64,000 nucleotides of DNA from the NCBI RefSeq assembly GCF_003569765.1, contig NZ_QXMG01000018.1, positions 29,027-93,026 of the forward strand, read 5' to 3'. The notes beneath the pieces are model-generated. The model ran no database searches. It was not told the DNA's origin and was given only the letters and a program-made list of their open reading frames with translations. Positions 17,434-26,900 of the stretch are shown here, in pieces (the stretch's first letter is position 1; each line of letters begins with the position of its first letter). Position numbers and translations under genes: made by a program. The DNA is from Caldimonas tepidiphila (GTDB lineage Bacteria > Pseudomonadota > Gammaproteobacteria > Burkholderiales > Burkholderiaceae_C).

Positions 17434-18324
17434 TCAGAAGATGCTCTGGCGCACGTAGACCACGTCGCCGGGACGCAGCGTGTCCTCCATCGTCGGCTGC
17501 ACCACCTGGATGCTGCCGTCGGGCCCCCGGCGGTGCACGCGCAGCCCGCGCTCGGTGCCGCGCTGGTTGAGGCCGCCGCCGGCGGCGAGCGCCTGCATCA
17601 CCGTCATGCCGCGCTCGAGCCGCAGCGCGCCGGGGCGCTGCACCTCGCCGTAGATGTAGATCATCGGCATGCGGTCGACGTAGATCACGTCGCCGTCCTG
17701 CAGCACCATGTCCTCGTTGGGGCTGCCGGTGGTGAACAGCGTCACGAGGTCGAGCTCGCTGCGGAAGGGCTTGCCGTTGCGGTGGCCCGAGACGGTGATG
17801 ACCTCCGAGCCGTTGGCCGCGACGCCGCCGGCCTGCGCCAGCAGGTCGCTCACGCGCGAGCCGCCCATCTCGAGCGGGAAGCGCCCGGGACGGTTGACCT
17901 GGCCGAGCACCGAGACCTGGTTGCCGCGCACCTGCAGCACGAGGATCGAGACCTGCGGCGACTTCACGTAGCCGCCTTGGCGCAGCCCTTCGGCGATGCG
18001 CTTCTCGGCGGCGTTGACCGTCAGGCCGCCGAGCCGCACCTGGCCGAGCAGCGGGTAGGTGATGACGCCGGCCTCGGAGACGCGCGCCTCGAGCGTCAGC
18101 TCCGGGCTCTGGAACACGTTGACGCGGATCAGGTCGCCGGAGCCGAGCACGTACTCGTTGCGCACCGTGCGGCCCGGCTGCGCCGCCGCCGCGCCCTGCG
18201 GCGCGGCCCCCGTCGTGCCGCCGCCCCCGCCCGCGCCCTGCTGCGCGCCGGCGAGGGTGGTGTACGCGAGCAGCAGCAGCGCGGCAAGGCCGTGGAGGAG
18301 CCCGGAATGTCTTTCTCTCATCAC
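17434..18324 (-). CDS. epsE: EpsE, Wza-type polysaccharide export protein
   Basis: 296 residues, with an N-terminal signal peptide (LAALLLLAYTTLAGA) and a Gly/Ala-rich stretch. The Poly_export domain begins YVLGSGDLIRVNVFQSPELT, and two SLBB-type domains follow (QVSVLGQVNRPG, IYIYGEVQRPGALRLE). It should form the periplasmic/outer-membrane channel for EPS. Unlike Wza, I see no lipobox cysteine. Its ATG overlaps the epsD TGA (ATGA), and epsF starts 13 bases downstream. Confidence 0.93.
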   Translation of the reverse strand: MMRERHSGLLHGLAALLLLAYTTLAGAQQGAGGGGGTTGAAPQGAAAAQPGRTVRNEYVLGSGDLIRVNVFQSPELTLEARVSEAGVITYPLLGQVRLGGLTVNAAEKRIAEGLRQGGYVKSPQVSILVLQVRGNQVSVLGQVNRPGRFPLEMGGSRVSDLLAQAGGVAANGSEVITVSGHRNGKPFRSELDLVTLFTTGSPNEDMVLQDGDVIYVDRMPMIYIYGEVQRPGALRLERGMTVMQALAAGGGLNQRGTERGLRVHRRGPDGSIQVVQPTMEDTLRPGDVVYVRQSIF

Positions 18325-19295
18325 TTCAACCCCTGGATGCCCTTCTGGATGACCGCGGCGTCGTCCGTGGCCGGCTTCTTCGGCGCCTCGGCCGATGCGG
18401 CGGGCGCGGGCTGCCCGGCGGCGTCCGCCGTGGCGCCGGCCTGCGCGAACTTGCCGACGTACTCGATGCTCGCCTGCTCGCGCATCGCCTTCAGGTCCTG
18501 CTCGACCACCTGGCGGCGGCGGTCGTTGGCGAGGAACTGCTCGATCGCGGGACGCGCCTGCGCCTCGCCCACCGGCGAGTCGCGGAAGCCGGCGAGCATC
18601 ACCGCCTGCGCGCCGCCGCCGGGCAGCGGCACCAGCATCGCCTGCCCGGGCTTCATGCCGTGGATCGACTCGAGCAGCTCCATCGGCAGCTGCTCGGCCG
18701 CGCGCGAGACCTGGTTCACCGTGTGGCGCACGTTCTCGGCCTTGAGCTGCGCGACGAAGGCGTCGAAGGACGGCGCCTTCTCGAGCCGCTCGCGCAGCGC
18801 GGGCACGCCGTCGGCCGGCACGTCGACCGCGACCTCCTGCAGGTTGTAGATGCGGCGCTGCGCAAAGAGCGCCGGCTTGCTCTCGTAGTAGCGGCGCACC
18901 TCCTCGGGGCTCGGCTTGCCGCTGCCCTCGGAGGCGCGCTCGAAGTACAGGCGCGAGAGGATCTCGCGGCGCGCCGCCTCGATCGCCTGCACCGCGCGCG
19001 GGTCGCGGTCGAGCTTGAGCTCCTGCGCCTTCTGCACCGCGAGCTCCTGGTCGATCAGGCGCTCGAGGATCTCGCGGCTGCGCACCTCGGCCTGCTCGGG
19101 CTTGAGCCCGGGCTGGCGCTGCATCACGTAGTTGATCTGGTGGACCGAGATCTCCTCATCGTTGACTTTGGCGGCCACCTGGGAGGCGGGCTTGTCCCCT
19201 TCGCCGCAGGCGGCAAGCAGCGCGGCCGCGGCGAGCAGGCTGCAGGCGGAGACGAGGCGGGCGGCAGCACCGCCCGCGCGACGCGATGGCTTCAT
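18321..19295 (-). CDS. epsD: EpsD, lipoprotein peptidyl-prolyl isomerase-like protein
   Basis: 324 residues. The start is ATG 19295, with AGGGAG about ten bases upstream. The lipoprotein signal ends LLAAC before GEGDKP. A SurA/PpiC-like region follows (VNDEEISVHQINYV, LERLIDQELAVQKAQELKLD, PSPEEVRRYYESKPALF). EpsD-family proteins are the first gene of XrtB EPS operons and probably help fold or assemble the export machinery; isomerase activity is not shown. It is the first gene of the leftward operon, with a 301-base leader upstream. Confidence 0.9.
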   Translation of the reverse strand: MKPSRRAGGAAARLVSACSLLAAAALLAACGEGDKPASQVAAKVNDEEISVHQINYVMQRQPGLKPEQAEVRSREILERLIDQELAVQKAQELKLDRDPRAVQAIEAARREILSRLYFERASEGSGKPSPEEVRRYYESKPALFAQRRIYNLQEVAVDVPADGVPALRERLEKAPSFDAFVAQLKAENVRHTVNQVSRAAEQLPMELLESIHGMKPGQAMLVPLPGGGAQAVMLAGFRDSPVGEAQARPAIEQFLANDRRRQVVEQDLKAMREQASIEYVGKFAQAGATADAAGQPAPAASAEAPKKPATDDAAVIQKGIQGLK

Positions 19296-19313
19296 CTCTG
19301 TAGTGCTCCCTAC

Positions 19314-19326
19314 GCCCCGGCGGGGC
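19314..19326 (-). promoter_or_regulatory. Hairpin next to the epsD Shine-Dalgarno
   Basis: GCCCC-GCC-GGGGC (19314-19326) can fold immediately before the AGGGAG ribosome binding site of epsD. It could affect ribosome access or mark an mRNA processing boundary. Confidence 0.35.
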
Positions 19327-19347
19327 ATCAAGATGCGGGTCCGGCAA

Positions 19348-19385
19348 CCCCGGGTCGGGGTGTTGCGCGAAGGCGCGACCCGGGG
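19348..19385 (-). promoter_or_regulatory. Perfect 10-bp inverted repeat in the eps leader
   Basis: CCCCGGGTCG (19348-19357) is repeated inverted as CGACCCGGGG (19376-19385), with an inner GCGC-rich stem between them. It lies about 50-90 bases before epsD, so it is within the likely mRNA leader. No T-run follows on either strand, which argues against a simple terminator. It may be an attenuator, a protein-binding RNA structure or a dyad operator. Confidence 0.5.
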
Positions 19386-19519
19386 CAGGACTTCGCTGTC
19401 CGACCGGTCTGCAGGCCAGTCTAGGGATTTGTCAACGCACCACTAACCCTCAAACGAGGGGGGATAAAGCGCGAAAAAGAACACGAAAAGACACGGATTG
19501 ACCGCAGTTACGGCCGGAA

Positions 19520-19546
19520 ACGAAAAGGGCCCGGAATCCCGGGCCC
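19520..19546 (-). terminator. Intrinsic terminator of ubiE
   Basis: GGGCCCGG (19527-19534) pairs with CCGGGCCC (19539-19546) around a four-base loop. On the minus strand the stem is followed by TTTTCG. It isolates the ubiE group from the eps operon downstream. Confidence 0.85.
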
Positions 19547-19596
19547 TGCTGTCCTTGGGCCGCCCGCGGGCGGCCTGCGCGGCGCGCGCCGCCTGC

Positions 19597-20328
19597 TCAG
19601 CACTTGATGCCGACGTGCAGCGCGACGATGCCGCCGGTGAGGTTGTGCACGTCCACGTGGCCGAAGCCGGCCGTCTTCATCATGCCCTTGAGCGTCTGCT
19701 GGTCCGGGTGCATGCGGATCGACTCGGCGAGGTAGCGGTAGCTGTCGGCGTCGCGCGCGATCAGCTGGCCCATGCGCGGCAGGACCTGGAAGGAATAGAA
19801 GTCGTAGAGCTTCTCCAGCGGCCTGGCGACCTTCGAGAACTCCAGCACCAGCAGCTTGCCGCCGGGCTTGAGCACGCGGCACATCTCGGCCAGCGCCCGG
19901 TCCTTGTGCGTCATGTTGCGCAGCCCGAAGGCGACGCTGACGAGGTCGAAGCGCCCCGACGGGAAGGGCAGCGTCTCGGCGTCGCAGATCGTGGTCGGCA
20001 GCACCAGCCCCTCGTCGAGCAGGCGGTCGCGGCCGACGCGCAGCATCGACTCGTTGATGTCGGTGTGCACGACGCAGCCGGAAGCACCCACCTTCTTGGC
20101 GAAGGCGCGCGCGAGGTCGCCGGTGCCGCCGGCGATGTCGAGCACCTGGTGGCCCTCGCGCACGCCCGCCACCGCGATCGTGTAGGCCTTCCAGACGCGG
20201 TGCAGGCCCATCGACATCACGTCGTTCATCACGTCGTACTTGGCCGCGACCGAGTCGAACACGCCGCGCACGCGCTGCGCCTTCTCCTGCTCGTCGACGG
20301 TCTGGAAGCCGAAGTGGGTGGTGCTCAT
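19597..20328 (-). CDS. ubiE: Ubiquinone/menaquinone C-methyltransferase UbiE
   Basis: 243 residues, normal length. It methylates the demethyl-benzoquinol intermediate of ubiquinone biosynthesis with S-adenosylmethionine. It has the family motif [27 protein letters not shown] motif [13 protein letters not shown], motif [15 protein letters not shown] and the UbiE signature [15 protein letters not shown]. The start MSTTHFGF (ATG 20328) has AGGAGG at a spacing of about eight bases. The ribosome binding site overlaps the 3' end of the upstream DUF971 gene. Confidence 0.97.
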   Translation of the reverse strand: MSTTHFGFQTVDEQEKAQRVRGVFDSVAAKYDVMNDVMSMGLHRVWKAYTIAVAGVREGHQVLDIAGGTGDLARAFAKKVGASGCVVHTDINESMLRVGRDRLLDEGLVLPTTICDAETLPFPSGRFDLVSVAFGLRNMTHKDRALAEMCRVLKPGGKLLVLEFSKVARPLEKLYDFYSFQVLPRMGQLIARDADSYRYLAESIRMHPDQQTLKGMMKTAGFGHVDVHNLTGGIVALHVGIKC

Positions 20329-20341
20329 CGGGGGATCCTCC

Positions 20342-20746
20342 TCAGTGGCCGCAGGCATGGCCGCTCTTCTCGGGCATCGGCGCGTCGCGGTCGACCCCCG
20401 CCTCGGCCAGCCGCTGCTCGTACTCGGCCCACAGCTTCTGCTGCTGGTCGCCGAGGAAGTACAGGTATTCCCAGGTGAAGATGCCGGAGTCGTGGCCGTC
20501 GCTGAAGGTGGGCTGCACGCCGTAGTTGCCCACCGGCTCGATGCCGACGATCTCGACGTTGCGCTTGCCGGTCTGCAGCACCTCCTGGCCCGGGCCGTGG
20601 CCCTGCACCTCGGCCGAGGGCGAGTACACCCGCATCAGCTCGAAGGGGATGCGGAAGCTGGCGCCGTCGGCGAAGCCGATCTCGAACTGGCGGGACTGCT
20701 GGTGGACCGTGATCGCGGTCGGTGCGGGGATGTTCTTGGACGCCAT
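20342..20746 (-). CDS. DUF971 (GBBH-like N-terminal domain) protein
   Basis: 134 residues, small cytosolic protein of the DUF971 family, which resembles the N-terminal domain of gamma-butyrobetaine hydroxylase. It has [21 protein letters not shown] and [25 protein letters not shown], the family core. The C-terminus carries SGHACGH, which could bind metal. In many beta- and gammaproteobacteria this gene sits next to ubiE; a quinone or Fe-S role is suspected but unproven. It is 13 bases upstream of ubiE in the same direction. Confidence 0.88.
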   Translation of the reverse strand: MASKNIPAPTAITVHQQSRQFEIGFADGASFRIPFELMRVYSPSAEVQGHGPGQEVLQTGKRNVEIVGIEPVGNYGVQPTFSDGHDSGIFTWEYLYFLGDQQQKLWAEYEQRLAEAGVDRDAPMPEKSGHACGH

Positions 20747-20821
20747 GGCGCTGCCTTGCAGGGAGATTGAAGCCGGCTGGCAGTGTAGCGGCGCACCCGC
20801 CGGCCCCGGCCGCGCGAGGGC

Positions 20822-21316
20822 CTATGGCCGAGGGGCTGCGGACGCGGGCGGCTGCAGCGCGGCCAGCGCCTCGCGTACCCGCGCGTCGAGCTGCTCGGGC
20901 GCCAGCGCCAGGCGCGCGCGCGCGCCGCCGGGCACCTCGCGCTGGCGTACGCCCCAGATCGGCTGCGGGAAGTGGCTGTCCCAGTCCCAGCGCGCGATCA
21001 CGTGCCAGTGCAGGTGCGGCACCATGTTGCCGAGCGTCGCGAGGTTGATCTTGGTCGGCGCGAGCGCGTCGCGCAGCGCGCGCTCGATCGCCGCCACCGC
21101 CGTCATGCAGGCGGCGCGCGCCTCGGCGTCGAGGTCCGAGAACTCGGCGACGTGCGCCTGCCAGATCAGCCGGTAGAAGGCCGGGAAGTCGGCGTCGTCG
21201 ACGCGCACCACGCGCCAGAGCGGCGTCTCGGCGACGAGCAGCCCGCCCGGCTGGCGGCAGAGCTCGCAGTCCGCGGCCGCAGCGGCGCGGGACGACGGGG
21301 CGGCGGGATCGGGCAT
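20822..21316 (-). CDS. HIT family nucleotide hydrolase-like protein
   Basis: 164 residues. The histidine-triad motif is PHLHWHVIAR with H101, H103 and H105, within LATLGNMVPHLHWHVIAR. Family members bind or hydrolyse nucleotide phosphoramidates or adenylated compounds; the substrate here is unknown. An N-terminal CELC may form half of a zinc site. GAGAGG lies before the ATG. It is 75 bases upstream of the DUF971 gene and may share its transcript. Confidence 0.9.
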   Translation of the reverse strand: MPDPAAPSSRAAAAADCELCRQPGGLLVAETPLWRVVRVDDADFPAFYRLIWQAHVAEFSDLDAEARAACMTAVAAIERALRDALAPTKINLATLGNMVPHLHWHVIARWDWDSHFPQPIWGVRQREVPGGARARLALAPEQLDARVREALAALQPPASAAPRP

Positions 21317-21461
21317 GAGGGGCCTCTCGGTGTCGCGTGGGGGGAGCCGATTATCTGCCGCCGCCCGGGCGCTGCGGGCCTATCATTGCCCGCCGGCGGC
21401 CGCGCGGCCCGGATCCTGCTTGGCCGGCCCCGCCCCACCTGCCGTGACAAGGACGCCCCCG

Positions 21462-22448
21462 ATGCCCCCTTCCCGCCTGCGCCGCGCGCTGCTCGGCAGC
21501 GCCGCCGCCCTCCCCCTCGCACCGCTCGGCCTGACGGCCGCCCGCGCCGAGAGCTTCCCGGCGCGGCCGATCCGCTGGATCGTCGCCTACCCGGCCGGCG
21601 GCGGCTCGGACTTCCTCGCGCGCCAGCTCGCGCCGCAGCTCGGCCGCCAGCTCGGCCAGACGGTGGTGATCGAGAACCGCCCGGGCGCCGCCGGCATCAT
21701 CGGCACCGAGCTCGCGGCCCGCGCGCCGGCCGACGGCCACACCTGGGTGCTCGGCGACAACGGCGCGATGGTCTTCAACCCGGCGCTCTACCGCAAGCTG
21801 CCCTACAGCCCGCAGGACTTCGCGCCGGTCGGCTTCATCGCGCGCTTCCCGCTGATCCTGGTCGCCCATCCGGGCAGCGGCTTCGAGTCGGCGCGGCAGC
21901 TGCTGGCCGAGGTCAAGCGCAATCCCGGCAGGTACAGCTACGCCTCGCCCGGCGCCGGCAGCCCGCACCACCTGGCGATGGAGTTGCTGAAGGACCGCAC
22001 CCGCAGCTTCATCGTGCACGTGCCCTACCGCGGCACCGCGATGGCGATCCAGGACGTGATCGGCGGCCAGGTGCCGATGATGGTGGTCGACACCGCCGGC
22101 GGCCTGGCGCAGATCCGCGCCGGGCGCGTGCGGCCGCTGGCGGTGCTGTCCCGGCAGCGCCTGCCGCAGCTGCCCGAGGTGCCGACGCTGGAGGAGGCCG
22201 GCGTGAAGGACCTGGAGGTGTTCGCCTGGCTCGGCCTCTACGTGCCGCGCGGCACGCCCCCCGACATTGTCGGCCGCCTGAGCGCCGAGATGCAGAAGGC
22301 GGTCGCGGTGCCGGAGGTGCGCGCGAAGCTCGAGGAATTCGGCCTGCAGGTCGCGCCGTCCGGCCCCGAGGCGCTGGCGCGCTTCGTCGAGCGCGAGAGC
22401 GCCTTCTGGCAGCGGCTGATCCGCGAGCGCCAGCTGAACATCGACTGA
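21462..22448 (+). CDS. Bug-type tripartite tricarboxylate transporter substrate-binding protein
   Basis: 328 residues, periplasmic binding protein of the TctC/Bug family. The start is ATG 21462 with AAGGA eight bases upstream. A twin-arginine-like/Sec signal (RLRRALLGSAAALPLAPLGLTAARA) is cleaved near ARA-ES. The core motifs are IRWIVAYPAGGGSDFLAR, VVIENRPGAAGIIGTE and YASPGAGSPHHLAMEL. No TctA/TctB membrane genes are adjacent, so it is one of the many orphan Bug receptors typical of Burkholderiales. The ligand, probably a carboxylate, cannot be predicted. Confidence 0.93.
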   Translation: MPPSRLRRALLGSAAALPLAPLGLTAARAESFPARPIRWIVAYPAGGGSDFLARQLAPQLGRQLGQTVVIENRPGAAGIIGTELAARAPADGHTWVLGDNGAMVFNPALYRKLPYSPQDFAPVGFIARFPLILVAHPGSGFESARQLLAEVKRNPGRYSYASPGAGSPHHLAMELLKDRTRSFIVHVPYRGTAMAIQDVIGGQVPMMVVDTAGGLAQIRAGRVRPLAVLSRQRLPQLPEVPTLEEAGVKDLEVFAWLGLYVPRGTPPDIVGRLSAEMQKAVAVPEVRAKLEEFGLQVAPSGPEALARFVERESAFWQRLIRERQLNID

Positions 22449-22595
22449 AGCCGCCAAAAAATGCCGCTCTGCCGCGGCCGCGGGCATCCGGCCCGTGGCG
22501 TGCGGCCGGCATGAATCCGACAATCCGGCTCGACCTTTCCCGAAGCTTGCAGCGCGAGCCCTGACGGCGCGCGCCGCCCCATCGACTCCGGCCCG

Positions 22596-23909
22596 ATGCC
22601 CGACCCCGTGTCCCCGATTTCCGCCGCCGGCCTGCCCGGCGGCGGCCCAGCCGACAGCCCCTTCGCCCGCATCAGCCGGCTGATGCGCCGCGGCATGGCG
22701 CTGTTCTGGCTGTTCGCCGCGCTGCTCGGCGTGCTGGTGGCGCACCAGTTCCGGGTGCAGCAGCAGGCGGCCGAGCGGATCGCGCAGTCGCGCGAGGCCT
22801 TCGGCGACATCACGCAACTGCGCATGCGCATGTCCGACCTGCTCGCGGCCGTCATCATGTTCGAGCACCTGCAGAACCCGGAGCTGTTCGCGCCCCGCAT
22901 CGCCTGCGGCGCGCTGTGCGAGCACCTGCCACGGCTCGCGCGTCACGTCGACGACCGGCCGGAGATGCACGAGACGGTGCGGCGCGCGATGGTCTGGGAC
23001 GCGCGGCTGGCCGCCTCGCTGCGCGAGGCGCTGCTGGCGGCGGACCGCGGCGTGGCCTCCGAGGAGGTGGCGGCACTCGTCGCGCACGCGCGCGAGGTCG
23101 AATTGCCGCAACTGCGCCGAAAGATCGACGAGATCGCCTTGTCCGAGGTGCAGACCCTCGCGGCACGCCAGATGCAGTCCTCGCACACGACGCTGCGACT
23201 GCTCGCGGCGCTGTTCCTGATGACGCTGGGCACCGCCGCCACGGCGGCGTGGCTGCACCGCCAGGGCCGGCGCATCGCGCAGGAGGGGCTGCACGCCGAG
23301 CAGGCGGTGCTGGCGCTGGCGCTGGAGGACCCGCTGACCGGGCTGCCGAACCGCCGCATGCTCGCCGAGAGCGGTGCGCTGCTGCTGCACCGCGCGCGAC
23401 GCCAGCAGCAGGCGGTGGCGCTGATGCTGGTGGACCTCGACGGCTTCAAGCAGGTCAACGACGCGTACGGCCATGCCGCCGGCGACGCGCTGCTGCGCGA
23501 CGTGGGGGCGCGGATGCGCGAGACGCTGCGCGAGGGCGACCTGCTGGTGCGCCTCGGCGGCGACGAGTTCGTCGTGCTGCTCGACGGCAGCGCGAGCGCC
23601 GCGGAGGTGCTGCGCGTCGGCCAGCGGCTGGTGGAGGCGGTCGGCCGGCCGGTGGCGCTGCCCGGCGGCGCGCAGGCGACGGTCAGCGCGTCGATCGGCC
23701 TGGCCTGCTTCCCCGCCGACAGCGAGCGCCTCGAGGGCTTGCTCGCTGCCGCCGACGAGGCGCTCTACAGCGCCAAGCGCGCCGGCAAGAACCGGCTGTG
23801 CCGCGCCGGTCGCGACTCGGTCGCGCACGTGCTGCGGCCCGAGCCGCCGTCCGGCGGCTCGACGCCCCCGCTGCAGACGCCGCCCCTGAACGAGCCCGCC
23901 GCTTCCTGA
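22596..23909 (+). CDS. Membrane-anchored diguanylate cyclase
   Basis: 437 residues. Two membrane segments (about 33-50 and 200-220) flank a mostly helical periplasmic sensor domain of about 150 residues. The cytosolic GGDEF domain starts near residue 235 with LEDPLTGLPNRRML. The active site is GGDEF at 321-325, and the RxxD inhibitory I-site is REGD at 312-315, five residues before it. It should make c-di-GMP and be product-inhibited. A Pro/Ser tail follows. It is a single gene. c-di-GMP commonly controls EPS synthesis, so a link to the nearby eps locus is possible. Confidence 0.93.
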   Translation: MPDPVSPISAAGLPGGGPADSPFARISRLMRRGMALFWLFAALLGVLVAHQFRVQQQAAERIAQSREAFGDITQLRMRMSDLLAAVIMFEHLQNPELFAPRIACGALCEHLPRLARHVDDRPEMHETVRRAMVWDARLAASLREALLAADRGVASEEVAALVAHAREVELPQLRRKIDEIALSEVQTLAARQMQSSHTTLRLLAALFLMTLGTAATAAWLHRQGRRIAQEGLHAEQAVLALALEDPLTGLPNRRMLAESGALLLHRARRQQQAVALMLVDLDGFKQVNDAYGHAAGDALLRDVGARMRETLREGDLLVRLGGDEFVVLLDGSASAAEVLRVGQRLVEAVGRPVALPGGAQATVSASIGLACFPADSERLEGLLAAADEALYSAKRAGKNRLCRAGRDSVAHVLRPEPPSGGSTPPLQTPPLNEPAAS

Positions 23910-23967
23910 GCGGATCGCCAGTCGCCCGGGGGGCGAGGCGGCCGGGCCGCCCCGCTCGCGCCGCGTG

Positions 23968-26900
23968 TCAGACCAGCACGCGCTCGATGCCGCCGTCGTT
24001 GGCCTGCTTGACGTAGGCCGGCATCCAGTCCTCGCCGAGGATGTGCTTCGCCATCTCGACGACGATGTAGTCCGCCTCCAGCAGCCCGTTGTTCAGGTCG
24101 CCCTGGTAGCGGTTCAAGCCCTGCAGGCAGCTCGGGCAGGAGGTCAGCACCTTGACGTTGTCGCCCTCGCCGACCGCGCCGCTCTTGCGCAGTGCCGCCT
24201 CGCCCTTGCGGATCTCCTCCTGCTTGCGGAAGCGCACCTGCGTCGCGATGTCGGGACGCGTCACGCCGAAGGTGCCGCTCTCGCCGCAGCAGCGATCGCT
24301 CTTGAGCACCTGCTCGCCGACCAGCGCCTTGACCGTCTTCATCGACTCCTGCTGCTTCATCGGGCTGTGGCAGGGCTCGTGGTAGAGGTAGGCGCCCTTG
24401 CCCTCGAGCCGGATGCCCTTCTCGAGCAGGTACTCGTGGATGTCGACGATGCGGCAGCCGGGGAAGATCTTGTCGAATTCATACCCCTGCAGCTGGTCGT
24501 AGCAGGTGCCGCAGGACACCACCACCGTCTTGATGTCGAGGTAGTTCAGCGTGTTGGCGACGCGGTGGAACAGCACCCGGTTGTCGGTGATGATCTTCTC
24601 GGCCGCATCGAACTGGCCCGAGCCGCGCTGCGGGTAGCCGCAGCACAGGTACCCGGGCGGCAGCACCGTCTGCACGCCGGCATGCCACAGCATCGCCTGC
24701 GTCGCGAGACCCACCTGCGAGAACAGCCGCTCCGAGCCGCAGCCGGGGAAATAGAACACGGCCTCGCTGTCGGCGCTGGTCTTCCTCGGGTCGCGGATGA
24801 TCGGGACGTAGTTCTTGTCCTCGATGTCGAGCAGCGCGCGCGCGGTGCGCTTGGGCAGGCCGCCCGGCAGCTTCTTGTTGACGAAGTGGATCACCTGCTC
24901 CTTGATCGGGGCGGAACCCACCGTCGCCGGCGGCTTGGCGGTCTGGCGCTTGGCCACCGCCGCAAGCACGTCGCTCGCCATGCGCTGCGCCTTGAAGCCC
25001 ACGTCCACCATTGCGCTGCGCAGCACCTTGATCGTCTGCGGGTTGGTGGCGTTGAGCATCATCATCGCCATCTTGTTGCCCGGCCGGAAGCTCTTCTTGC
25101 CCATCTTGCGCAGCAGGTTGCGCATGTTCATCGACACGTCGCCGAAGTCGATCTTCACCGGGCAGGGCGTGGCGCACTTGTGGCAGACGGTGCAGTGATC
25201 GCCGACGTCCTCGAACTCCTCCCAGTGCTTGATCGACACGCCGCGGCGGGTCTGCTCTTCATACAGGAAGGCCTCGACCAGCAACGAGGTCGCGAGGATC
25301 TTGTTGCGAGGGCTGTAGAGCAGGTTGGCGCGCGGCACGTGCGTCGAGCACACCGGCTTGCACTTGCCGCAGCGCAGGCAGTCCTTGATCGACGCCGCGA
25401 TGTCGCCGATGTCGCTCTGCTGCATGATCAGCGACTCGTGCCCCATCAGGCCGAAGCTCGGCGTGTAGGCCTCGCTGAGGTCGGCGGCGCGCGTGTCGTC
25501 GCCCGGCAGCGTGGCGCGGTCCTGCGCCCGCAGCAGCTTCCCCTTGTTGAAGCGGCCCTCGGGGTCGATGCGCGCCTTGTAGTCGGCGAAGTTCTTCAGC
25601 TCCTCGTCGGTGAGGAACTCCAGCTTCGTGATGCCGATGCCGTGCTCGCCGGAGATCACGCCGTTGAGGCTTCTCGCCAGCACCATGATGCGCGCCACCG
25701 CCTCGTGCGCGGTCTGCAGCATCTCGTAGTTGTCCGAGTTCACCGGGATGTTGGTGTGCACGTTGCCGTCGCCGGCGTGCATGTGCAGCGCGACCCACAC
25801 GCGGCCCTTCAGGACCTCCTTGTGAATCTTCTTGGCCGTTTCGACGATCGGCGCGAAGGCGGCGCCCGCGAACACCTGCTGCAGGGGCTTCAGGATCTGC
25901 GTCTTCCACGAGGCGCGCAGGCTGCCGTCCTGCAGCTGCTCGAAGAAGCTGCGCGCGCCCTGCTGCGGTACGTCGAGGCCCTCCATCCAGCCCTGCCACA
26001 GCGCCCGCACCTCGCGCAGCAGCGCCAGCGCCTGCTGCACGCGGTCCTCGAGCAGCTCGGCGCTCGGGATCTCGTTGGCGTCGTCGGTCTTGCCCAGCGG
26101 CAGCGGCGAGGAGCTGAAAAAGTCCTCCAGCCGGTCGACGAGCGCGAGCTTGTTGCGCAGCGAGAGCTCGATGTTGATGCGCTCGATGCCGAGCGTGTAC
26201 TCGCCCATGCGCTCCAGCGGGATCACCACGTCCTCGTTCACCTTGAACGCGTTGGTGTGCTTGGAGATCGCGGCGGTGCGCTTGCGGTCGAGCCAGAACT
26301 TCTTGCGCGCATCCGCCGACACCGCGACGAAGCCCTCGCCCGAGCGGCCGTTGGCCAGGCGCACGACCTCGCTGGTGGCGCGCGCCACGGCCGCCTCGTC
26401 GTCGCCGACGATGTCGCCGATCAGCACCATCTTCGGGAAGCCGCCGCGCTTGCTCTTGGTCGCGTAGCCCACCGCCTTCAGGTAGCGGTCGTCAAGGTGC
26501 TCGAGGCCCGCGAGGATCGCGCCGTTCGGCCGCTTCGCCTCGGCGAACATGAAGTCCTTGATCTCGACGATCGAGGGCACGCACTCCTTCGGGTTGCCGA
26601 AGAACTCCAGGCAGACGGTGCGGGTGTGCGCCGGCATGCGGTGCACCACCCAGCGCGCGCTGGTGATCAGGCCGTCGCAGCCCTCCTTCTGGATGCCGGG
26701 CAGGCCCGCGAGGAACTTGTCGGTGACGTCCTTGCCGAGGCCCTCCTTGCGGAAGACGCGGCCCGGGATGTCCAGGCGCTCGGTGCGCACCGGGGTCTTG
26801 CCGTCCGCCTCGAAGTGGCGCAGCTCGAAGCTCGCGACCTCGACGTCGTGGATCTTGCCGAGGTTGTGGTTCAGGCGCACCACCTCCAGCCACTTGGCCT

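Larger units (their letters stand above)
19296..19596. other. Intergenic region between ubiE and the eps operon
   Basis: On the minus strand this holds, in order, the ubiE terminator, two short direct repeats (CGTGTCTTTT then CGTGTTCTTTT, about 19475-19496), a small hairpin CCCTC-GTTT-GAGGG (about 19447-19460), a TTGACA at 19430-19435, and the two leader hairpins listed separately. The A/T-rich part (19430-19500) is the most likely promoter area. No good -10 lies 16-18 bases after TTGACA, so an activator-dependent or alternative-sigma promoter is possible. Confidence 0.45.
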
